Positions 1-4,596 of a stretch of 6,207 bases of DNA are shown in pieces (position 1 is the first letter of the stretch; every line of letters begins with the position of its first letter). Under the pieces are notes generated by a model, which was not told the DNA's origin, did no database searches, and saw only the letters and a list, made by a program, of their open reading frames with translations. The DNA is from CBDUWP01 sp965370955. GTDB taxonomy: Bacteria > Planctomycetota > Phycisphaerae > Sedimentisphaerales > Anaerobacaceae. The position numbers and the translations under genes are program-made. Location of the stretch: the NCBI GenBank assembly GCA_965370955.1, contig CBDUWP010000082.1:1-6207 (forward strand), in the 5' to 3' direction.

Positions 1-2
1 TG

Positions 3-680
3 CCTGCGATGCTATTGCCACTAAAAGAGATTGGCCTGAGTATTCTTGTTGGGGGAATCGTTGGCTGTGCTTTTTGCCAAATCGTTCGTAAATTGGAATC
101 TTCCAGAGATATACTGATCGTTATTTTTGGAGCTATCCTTTTGGCGATAGGTTTGTCACTGCGTTGGCATCTATCTCTAATCATGACCAACATGGTGGTA
201 GGTTTTGTATTGGTTAATACTCGGCGACAGGCTTTGGTTCATCGGGTCATGGCCCCTTTGCATGAGATTATGCCGCTGCTTTTTATATTGTTTTTCTGCT
301 TGGCTGGCGCACATTTAGAATTAGCATCGCTGTCGTCATTGGGTGCTCTTGGTGCGGTTTACATAATTGGTCGAACAGTAGGTCTGATCGGTGGTGCTCG
401 TGTTGGGGCTATGATAGGTCATGTTGACAGTAAAATCAAAAAATATATAGGGCTTGGCATTCTTTCACAAGCTGGCGTGGCAATAGGATTTGCACTTATT
501 GTTAAGCATGAGTTCGGTCAGTTAGCTGTTGAGTATAATCTTCCGCATGCTGCGACTATCGGAACTGTCGTACTCACAACGGTTACGGCAACCTGCATTT
601 TCTTTGAAATCATCGGGCCAATCCTTGCAAAAATTGCTTTGACAAAGGCTGGTGAAATACCGCAAAAAGAAAAAAAATAG
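3..680 (+). CDS. Cation:proton antiporter, C-terminal part (5' end outside window)
   Basis: This is the C-terminal part of a multi-pass inner-membrane monovalent cation/proton antiporter that would exchange Na+ or K+ for H+. The frame is open to the left edge (Pro-Ala precede the Met codon at 9), so that Met is probably internal and the true start lies upstream. Counting from it, hydrophobic segments lie near residues 6-25, 34-52, 55-72, 85-104, 108-130, 144-165 and 181-206. The stretch LSQAGVAIGFALIV (about 152-165) and the end EIIGPILAKIALTKAGEI are typical of the C-terminal half of the Na+/H+ exchanger domain (CPA superfamily, PF00999). The protein stops soon after the last helix with a basic tail, so there is no RCK/TrkA-N or other cytoplasmic domain after it. 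Ion specificity cannot be told because the N-terminal half is missing. It lies about 500 bases before rpsB and is probably a separate transcription unit. Confidence 0.85.
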   Translation, partial: PAMLLPLKEIGLSILVGGIVGCAFCQIVRKLESSRDILIVIFGAILLAIGLSLRWHLSLIMTNMVVGFVLVNTRRQALVHRVMAPLHEIMPLLFILFFCLAGAHLELASLSSLGALGAVYIIGRTVGLIGGARVGAMIGHVDSKIKKYIGLGILSQAGVAIGFALIVKHEFGQLAVEYNLPHAATIGTVVLTTVTATCIFFEIIGPILAKIALTKAGEIPQKEKK

Positions 681-707
681 AAGCAGATTCCCATGTAATT
701 TAACACA

Positions 708-732
708 TAGCAATATAGCTAGCTATCGCTAG
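708..732. repeat. Palindromic TAGC/GCTA patch after the antiporter gene
   Basis: ATAGCTAGCTAT at 715-726 is a perfect 12-base palindrome. Overlapping it are two alternative hairpins: TAGC (708-711) with GCTA (718-721), and CTAGC (719-723) with GCTAG (728-732) around a four-base loop. It could form a small RNA structure at the 3' end of the antiporter transcript or be a protein-binding site. The nearest T-run is only TTTT at 747-750, about 15 bases further on, so it does not meet the usual pattern of an intrinsic terminator. Function unknown. Confidence 0.35.
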
Positions 733-965
733 AATGAGAATACGCCTTTTATTTATTGTAAAAACAAGCCATTGCTGATAATAAAATTTCGCCATCAATT
801 TATCCTGTTCATCATCAAAAGACATCATTTAATTTACTTGGGCCAACAAGTTTCTGTCCTCTGATGCACTGATTATAGCTGTTTAGAGGTGTTTAATCAA
901 ATTTAATGCTTGTTATATGACATAAAGCCTTGAAAGGTCTATGTTTATGATGAGAGATTTTTCTT

Positions 966-1088
966 GTGATAGTGCTGTTGCATTTGGCAGGAGAAATATT
1001 GAAAAGCATTGCAAAAATCGTGGAAATTCTTGACAAATCGCAAAAATTTTATTACTTTTACGTGTTTAGCAGAAAGCCGACTTTTTAA
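966..1088 (+). CDS. Possible small ORF (40 aa) in the rpsB leader
   Basis: A short frame opens after a TGA at 951-953 and runs to a TAA at 1086-1088. Possible starts are GTG 966 (weak GAG-type SD near 951-956), GTG 972, or TTG 999, which follows a good AGGAG at 989-993 with only five bases between. The 40-residue version begins MIVLLHLAGEILKSIAK and continues as an amphipathic lysine-rich helix, then an aromatic stretch (KFYYFYVF) and SRKPTF. I recognise no family. Its stop falls inside the hairpin upstream of rpsB, so it could be a leader peptide. Against it: chance frames of this size are common in AT-rich DNA, and the best promoter-like -35 box lies inside it. Low confidence. Confidence 0.2.
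   Translation: MIVLLHLAGEILKSIAKIVEILDKSQKFYYFYVFSRKPTF
1030..1058 (+). promoter_or_regulatory. Candidate sigma-70-type promoter for rpsB operon
   Basis: A perfect TTGACA lies at 1030-1035. At 17 bases spacing the -10 position is TACTTT (1053-1058), only three of six matches to TATAAT. TATTAC at 1050-1055 matches better (four of six) but is spaced only 14 bases. AT-rich sequence with two GCAAAAAT copies (1011-1018, 1040-1047) surrounds it. A start near 1065 would put the hairpin at 1070-1104 at the very 5' end of the message. The -35 is convincing and the -10 is not. Confidence 0.33.
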
Positions 1089-1104
1089 TAAGGTTTGCTT
1101 TCTG
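1070..1104 (+). promoter_or_regulatory. Hairpin in rpsB leader, candidate S2 autoregulatory site
   Basis: CAGAAAGC (1070-1077) is perfectly complementary to GCTTTCTG (1097-1104). Inside, after one mismatch and a G-U pair, ACTTT (1080-1084) pairs with AAGGT (1090-1094, one G-U), leaving a five-base loop at 1085-1089. The result is a nearly continuous 14-pair hairpin ending about 65 bases before the rpsB SD. In several bacterial groups S2 represses its own operon through a structured rpsB leader. I cannot show homology to those published motifs. No T-run follows directly, so it is not an intrinsic terminator. Confidence 0.4.
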
Positions 1105-1114
1105 GCAGGTAACG

Positions 1115-1142
1115 TAGTTGGCTGAATTTTTTAGCTGGCTGA
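1115..1142 (+). repeat. Direct repeat TAG(T/C)TGGCTGA in rpsB leader
   Basis: TAGTTGGCTGA (1115-1125) and TAGCTGGCTGA (1132-1142) are 11-base direct copies with one mismatch, spaced 17 bases start to start. The nine-base core GTTGGCTGA recurs at 2148-2156 in the non-coding gap before tsf. Possible protein-binding or RNA element, but the core is short and similar strings occur by chance in coding sequence here. Confidence 0.3.
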
Positions 1143-1168
1143 TATTGTAATTTTTTTAATGAATTGTT

Positions 1169-1173
1169 GGAGG
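1169..1173 (+). promoter_or_regulatory. rpsB ribosome-binding site
   Basis: GGAGG is followed by eight bases and then GTG at 1182. This fixes the rpsB start at the GTG. The in-frame TTG at 1164 would place the SD inside the gene and add six non-conserved residues. Confidence 0.85.
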
Positions 1174-1181
1174 CTTTTTCT

Positions 1182-2138
1182 GTGGCAGAGAATTTGGTAA
1201 AAGAACTTATCAATGCGGGGGTTCACTTCGGACATAATCCCAGTCGATGGAACCCAAAGATGGCACCTTACATCTATGCAAAGCGTGGTAAAGTTCACAT
1301 TATTGACATCAAAAAAACGTTAGCTGGGATGCTGATAGCTAAAAAGCTGTTGGTGAATGTTGTCGGTTCAGGCAAAGAGGTTGTTTTTGTCGGAACAAAA
1401 AGACAAGCTCAAAATGCCGTCAGGAAGGCTTCACAAAAGTGCGGTATGCACTATGTGGCAAACCGATGGCTTGGCGGAACGCTAACTAATATCAGGACTA
1501 TTCGATCACGATTGAAAAGGCTTGAACAACTCGAGACCATGAAAGAAAATGGAACGCTCGAAAAAGAAAGTAAGAAAAGAGCATCAAGGCTAAAACGAGA
1601 ATTACGAAAAATCAAATTCAACCTTGAAGGTATTCGTGAAATGTCTCGTCTGCCGGGGGCTGTGATTGTTGTCGATGTTAAAAATGAAAAAAATGCAATA
1701 GCTGAAGCTAATAAACTCGGCATAACCACAATAGGTATTATCGATACCGATTCAAATCCAGACTTGGTAGATATCGCTATCCCTGCTAACGATGACTCAA
1801 TCAAAGCAGTTGATATTATTTTGAATCAGTTGGCTGATGCTGTGGCTATTGGTAAAACTATGGCTTCGACACAACAGATGCAAACAGATGTCAAAGCTGT
1901 TAAAAGACGCTCAACACGCGCAGCAACGGCAAAAGCTGACGGTAGTGAAGGAGCTACGCAGCCAGCGGCTGTAATTGAACCTAAGCCGGCTCCAGCTGTT
2001 GAGAAAAAAGAAGAGATCAAAACAAAAGCTGTTGAACCAAAGGTTGCCGAAGAAAAAGCTGCTGAGCCAAAAACTGACACCCCAAAAGCGGCTGAAGAAA
2101 AAGCAGCTAAAGAAAAGACAGATGAAGCAGGGGCTTAA
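1182..2138 (+). CDS. rpsB: 30S ribosomal protein S2 with long C-terminal tail
   Basis: Ribosomal protein uS2 is needed for late assembly of the 30S subunit and helps S1 attach. Read from GTG 1182 it has 318 residues and begins MAENLVKELINAGVHFGH, the usual S2 N-terminus. Family landmarks: GHNPSRWNPKM (17-27), FVGTKRQAQ (69-77), NRWLGGTLTN (94-103), a basic helical hairpin (about 105-150), LPGAVIVVD (157-165), and PDLVDIAIPANDD (193-205), where Ala202 replaces the usual Gly of IPGNDD. The S2 fold ends near residue 224. The last 94 or so residues are a low-complexity tail rich in Ala, Lys, Glu and Pro with repeated AAEEKAA-like units, making it clearly longer than the roughly 240-residue E. coli form. 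Such tails occur in several phyla, and their role is unknown. First gene of the cluster, 73 bases before tsf, likely controlled by the structured leader. Confidence 0.97.
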   Translation: MAENLVKELINAGVHFGHNPSRWNPKMAPYIYAKRGKVHIIDIKKTLAGMLIAKKLLVNVVGSGKEVVFVGTKRQAQNAVRKASQKCGMHYVANRWLGGTLTNIRTIRSRLKRLEQLETMKENGTLEKESKKRASRLKRELRKIKFNLEGIREMSRLPGAVIVVDVKNEKNAIAEANKLGITTIGIIDTDSNPDLVDIAIPANDDSIKAVDIILNQLADAVAIGKTMASTQQMQTDVKAVKRRSTRAATAKADGSEGATQPAAVIEPKPAPAVEKKEEIKTKAVEPKVAEEKAAEPKTDTPKAAEEKAAKEKTDEAGA

Positions 2139-2198
2139 CTGATGATTGTTGGCTGATCTTTGTGGTGTTGATGGTTTTTTATTAAAAAAAGATAAAAC

Positions 2199-2203
2199 AG
2201 GAG
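2199..2203 (+). promoter_or_regulatory. tsf ribosome-binding site
   Basis: AGGAG is followed by eight bases and ATG at 2212. It decides the tsf start. The frame is open back to TTG 2146, but those 22 extra codons match nothing in EF-Ts and would contain the SD. Confidence 0.8.
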
Positions 2204-2211
2204 TTTTGAAT

Positions 2212-3081
2212 ATGGCAGATATATCCGCTTCAGATGTGATGAAGCTTCGTAAAATTAGTGGTCAGGGAATGATGGATTGCAAAAAGGCTTTGGCTGAATC
2301 TGATGGTGACATGGATCAGGCTATGGATCTATTGCGTAAAAAAGGTCTAGCCACAATGAGCAAAAGAGCAGGTAGAGAAACATCAGAAGGACTAGTAGTG
2401 ACGAAGGCAGCCGCAGATGGAAAGATTGTTGTCTTAGCGAGTCTATGCTCTGAAACTGATTTTGTTGCTAAAAGCGATGGTTTCGCAGAAATCGCGGAAC
2501 TGTTGACCAATTATGCGATAGTCTCTAAAGCTGATGCCGGTGTTGACGGCATTTTGGAAACTGTCGTTGACGGCAAAAGTTTCACCGATGTTATTACGGA
2601 ACTCGTAAGCCAGACCGGTGAAAAAACACAGGTCGGAAACTATGTCAGATATAAACTCGATGGTCCTGGTTTGATTGCTGTTTATGTCCATTTCAATAAA
2701 AAAATTGGGGCTATGGTAAAAATCGAAGCTGACACCGATGCTGTTGCAGCCAGCAGTGAATTGGCGACAGTGGCAAGCGATGTGGCTATGCATATTACTG
2801 CAACTAATCCATTGGCTTTGGACAAAGATGATATCGATGCCGAAGTTGTGGCAAAGGAAAAAGCTCTGTTTGTTGAACAGGTTAAAGGCAAGCCGGAAAA
2901 TATTATTGATAAAATAGTTGATGGTAAATTGGCTAAATTCTATGGCGAAAATTGTCTGAAAAATCAAAAATTCGTCAAAGACGACAGCAAAACTGTTGAG
3001 CAAGTTATCACCGATGCTGGTAAAGCGGCTGGTGGAAATGCTAAATTGGTCGAATTTGTGCGGATTAGCGTCGAAGACTAA
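2212..3081 (+). CDS. tsf: Translation elongation factor Ts
   Basis: EF-Ts is the cytoplasmic guanine-nucleotide exchange factor that releases GDP from EF-Tu. The product is 289 residues, normal for the family. The N-terminal UBA-like domain (about 3-55) reads SASDVMKLRKISGQGMMDCK followed by a second helix pair ending LLRKKGLATMSKRAGRETSEG. TDFVAK (82-87) is the conserved core motif (TDFVAR in many species) that contacts EF-Tu. The C-terminal region from about 226 (GKPENIIDKIVDGKL, then NQKFVKDD and VEFVRISVED) is the usual C-terminal module. All expected parts are present with no truncation. It lies between rpsB and pyrH as in most bacteria, and 128 bases separate it from pyrH, most of that being a tandem duplication. 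Start chosen at ATG 2212 from its SD. Confidence 0.97.
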   Translation: MADISASDVMKLRKISGQGMMDCKKALAESDGDMDQAMDLLRKKGLATMSKRAGRETSEGLVVTKAAADGKIVVLASLCSETDFVAKSDGFAEIAELLTNYAIVSKADAGVDGILETVVDGKSFTDVITELVSQTGEKTQVGNYVRYKLDGPGLIAVYVHFNKKIGAMVKIEADTDAVAASSELATVASDVAMHITATNPLALDKDDIDAEVVAKEKALFVEQVKGKPENIIDKIVDGKLAKFYGENCLKNQKFVKDDSKTVEQVITDAGKAAGGNAKLVEFVRISVED

Positions 3082-3123
3082 AAAACTTTTCTCTATGAGT
3101 TTATCGCAAAGGATGCGAAAATG

Positions 3124-3180
3124 ATGCAGAGCAAGTTTTAGCGGGACATTATTAGAGATTTCAGAGAAAAACTTTTGTCT
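3124..3180 (+). pseudogene. Decayed duplicate of the pyrH 5' end
   Basis: This is a remnant of the first 18 or so codons of pyrH. It starts ATG CAG AGC AAG TTT like the real gene at 3210, but the next codon is TAG (3139-3141), giving a peptide MQSKF, or MMQSKF from the extra ATG at 3121. A one-base indel further on shifts frame. Read in the shifted frame it gives EISEKNFCL, against KISGESFCL of the intact gene, then stops at TGA (3182-3184). It still sits behind an identical SD (AAGGA 3109-3113), so ribosomes could initiate here and make a six-residue peptide. It cannot make a UMP kinase. Confidence 0.8.
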
Positions 3181-3224
3181 ATGAGTTTATCGCAAAGGAT
3201 GCGAAAATAATGCAGAGCAAGTTT
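3169..3224 (+). promoter_or_regulatory. pyrH ribosome-binding leader: SD in a hairpin loop, overlapping short frame
   Basis: The pyrH SD AAGGA (3195-3199, ten bases before ATG 3210) is the five-base loop of a hairpin with stem TCGCA (3190-3194) and TGCGA (3200-3204). An outer stem can form between AAACTT (3169-3174) and AAGTTT (3219-3224, pyrH codons 4-5), enclosing SD and start. Both stems recur in copy 1 (TCGCA 3104-3108, TGCGA 3114-3118; AAACTT 3083-3088, AAGTTT 3133-3138). A nine-codon frame MSLSQRMRK (3181-3210) ends in TAA that overlaps the pyrH ATG as TAATG; copy 1 has the same peptide ending in TGATG. No SD precedes that short frame. Translational control is inferred, not shown. Confidence 0.45.
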
Positions 3225-3923
3225 AAAAGGGTGTTGTTGAAAATTTCAGGAGAGAGTTTTTGTCTGCCGGGCGGGTTTGGGATTGACGGCGATATGGTCA
3301 AGTCGATTGCCGATAAAATCATGGCTTTGCAAAAGCTCGGTGTACAGGTCGCAGTTGTTAATGGAGCAGGCAATATTTTGAGGGGGCAAGCATTTTCAAA
3401 AGCCAGCGATATCCCCAGAAATACAGCTGACTATATGGGGATGCTGGCGACTATCTTGAATGCTTGTGCTTTGCAGGAAACTTTGGAAAAAAAAGGACAG
3501 CCAACGAGAGTGCTAAGTGCTATTGAAGTATCGGCTATCTGTGAAAAATTTGTTCGCAGAAGAGCTATCAGGCATATGGAAAGAGACAGGGTTGTTGTGC
3601 TGGCCGGCGGGACAGGAAATCCATTTTTTACAACCGATACATGTGCGGCATTACGGGCGACCGAACTCGATGTCCAACTCTTGATCAAAGCTACAAAGGT
3701 TGACGGTGTCTACGATAAAGATCCCATGAAGTATCCAGATGCCAAACTGTATGAGGAAATAGCTTATACGGATGTTATCAAAAAAAATCTTCGCATAATG
3801 GATCATGCCGCAATCAGTCTCTGCAGTGAAAATAATGTGCCTGTAATCGTGCTGAATATTTTTAAAGAAAATAATATCACCAAAGCTGTTTGTGGTGAAA
3901 AGGTTGGAACTACAATATGTTGA
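3210..3923 (+). CDS. pyrH: UMP kinase (uridylate kinase)
   Basis: Bacterial hexameric UMP kinase phosphorylates UMP to UDP with ATP, feeding UTP and CTP synthesis and UDP-sugar precursors. It belongs to the amino-acid kinase fold, not to the eukaryotic UMP/CMP kinase family. It has 237 residues, normal length. Landmarks: RVLLKISGESF (7-17, phosphate-binding Lys), NGAGNILRG (51-59), DYMGMLATILNACALQ (74-89), GGTGNPFFTTDT (133-144), KATKVDGVYDKDP (160-172) and IMDHAAISLCSENNVPVIVLN (196-216). The GGGN loop seen in most family members is GAGN here (Ala53), and the preceding residue is Asn51. Known relatives are activated by GTP and inhibited by UTP, which I cannot judge here. The start at ATG 3210 is supported by family alignment and by AAGGA upstream. 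The gene stands behind a duplicated copy of its own leader, and frr begins 22 bases after its stop. Confidence 0.97.
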   Translation: MQSKFKRVLLKISGESFCLPGGFGIDGDMVKSIADKIMALQKLGVQVAVVNGAGNILRGQAFSKASDIPRNTADYMGMLATILNACALQETLEKKGQPTRVLSAIEVSAICEKFVRRRAIRHMERDRVVVLAGGTGNPFFTTDTCAALRATELDVQLLIKATKVDGVYDKDPMKYPDAKLYEEIAYTDVIKKNLRIMDHAAISLCSENNVPVIVLNIFKENNITKAVCGEKVGTTIC

Positions 3924-3945
3924 GTTTAGTTTTGGGGCTTATGAC

Positions 3946-4506
3946 ATGGAATTAAAACAAATAATTACGCAACATAAAGATAAAATGAAAAAGGCAACTG
4001 ATATTGTTGTTAGTGACTTTAAAGGGCTTAGGACTGGCAGGGCTTCGACGGGGCTGGTAGAAAATTTGCATGTCGAATATTATGGAAATCCAACGCCGCT
4101 AAAACAAATGGCTTCGATTGTAACGCCGCAAGCTGATAGTGTTGTGATAAAACCCTTTGATCCATCAGTTATAAAAGATATTGAAAAAGCGATAAAAAGC
4201 AGCGATCTTAGCATTGCGCCAATGGTTGATGGCAAAACGATTAGGCTGAATATTCCGCCATTAAATTCCGAAAGAAGAAAACAGATTGCGATTCAAATCA
4301 AGCAAATCGGCGAACAGGCTAAAATTAGTATCCGAAATATAAGACGAGACGGAAACAAACAGCTTGATAGAGAACTCAAAGATAAATTACAAACGGAAGA
4401 TGATGTCGAGTACGGCAAAAAACAAATGGATGAAGCAACTAAAAAATTTACTAGTCAAGTTGATGAGTTAGTCAAACATAAGTCAGAAGAAATTATGCAA
4501 AACTAG
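3946..4506 (+). CDS. frr: Ribosome recycling factor
   Basis: RRF acts with EF-G to split the post-termination ribosome into subunits. The 186-residue product matches the usual 185-186. Motifs in order: LRTGRAS (28-34), VEYYGNPTPLKQMA (43-56), IKPFDPSVIKDIEKAI (68-83), IRLNIPPLNSERRKQI (99-114; the family usually has PPLTEERR), and IRNIRRDGN (129-137), then the long C-terminal helix ending in EEIMQN. Residues about 31-105 form the beta domain and the two ends form the three-helix domain. The start is ATG 3946, preceded by GGGG (3934-3937) at eight bases, a weak SD. The frame is open upstream to GTG 3892 inside pyrH, but those residues are not RRF-like. The 22-base gap after pyrH implies co-transcription and perhaps translational coupling. 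Confidence 0.97.
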   Translation: MELKQIITQHKDKMKKATDIVVSDFKGLRTGRASTGLVENLHVEYYGNPTPLKQMASIVTPQADSVVIKPFDPSVIKDIEKAIKSSDLSIAPMVDGKTIRLNIPPLNSERRKQIAIQIKQIGEQAKISIRNIRRDGNKQLDRELKDKLQTEDDVEYGKKQMDEATKKFTSQVDELVKHKSEEIMQN

Positions 4507-4596
4507 ATGCTGAAATACGATGGCGAATTGAATACAAAGATGTTATGGCTGATGAATGTCAGTGATAGCGTCTTTTTTTTTATTTGGAATTGAAAA

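Larger units (their letters stand above)
681..1181. other. Long intergenic/leader region upstream of rpsB
   Basis: This AT-rich stretch of 501 bases has no recognisable conserved gene. From left to right it holds a TAGC/GCTA-rich palindromic patch just after the antiporter stop, an unconvincing 42-codon - strand frame (700-828), a possible 40-codon + strand small ORF (966-1088), a TTGACA box with a weak -10 partner, a strong imperfect hairpin, an 11-base direct repeat and the rpsB SD. I see no hairpin plus T-run that would be a clear terminator for the antiporter gene. The length suits a regulated ribosomal-protein leader. Confidence 0.6.
3081..3265 (+). repeat. Tandem duplication (period 86) of pyrH leader and first codons
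   Basis: Copy 1 (3081-3166) repeats as copy 2 from 3167. Bases 3081-3138 and 3167-3224 agree at 56 of 58 positions (differences at 3091/3177 and 3123/3209). Beyond that, copy 1 (3139-3180) still aligns with the pyrH coding start (3225-3265), but with one single-base indel and many substitutions, mostly transitions. ACTTTTCTCT at the tsf end, ACTTTTGTCT at the junction (3171-3180) and GTTTTTGTCT in pyrH (3256-3265) look like the related ends, suggesting duplication through short similar sequences. The real pyrH start is in copy 2. Confidence 0.9.

Noticed and set aside
1164..1181. Upstream TTG start for rpsB
   Set aside because: It would add six non-family residues and place the GGAGG SD inside the gene. 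GTG 1182 has correct SD spacing and gives the usual S2 N-terminus.
2146..2211. N-terminal extension of tsf from TTG 2146
   Set aside because: The 22 residues do not resemble EF-Ts, and the AGGAG at 2199-2203 marks ATG 2212.
2443..3003. A 186-codon open frame on the - strand across tsf
   Set aside because: It lies entirely antisense to a clearly conserved EF-Ts gene, and its product (rich in Phe, Asn and Ile, no domain) is what the complement of this codon usage would give.
3892..3945. frr start at GTG 3892 within pyrH
   Set aside because: The added residues are not RRF-like. The protein from ATG 3946 has exactly the family length.
4547..4581. Intrinsic terminator between frr and the AsmA-like gene
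   Set aside because: The hairpin is only CTGA/TCAG with a six-base loop, and the T9 run starts about a dozen bases later. Geometry and stability are poor.
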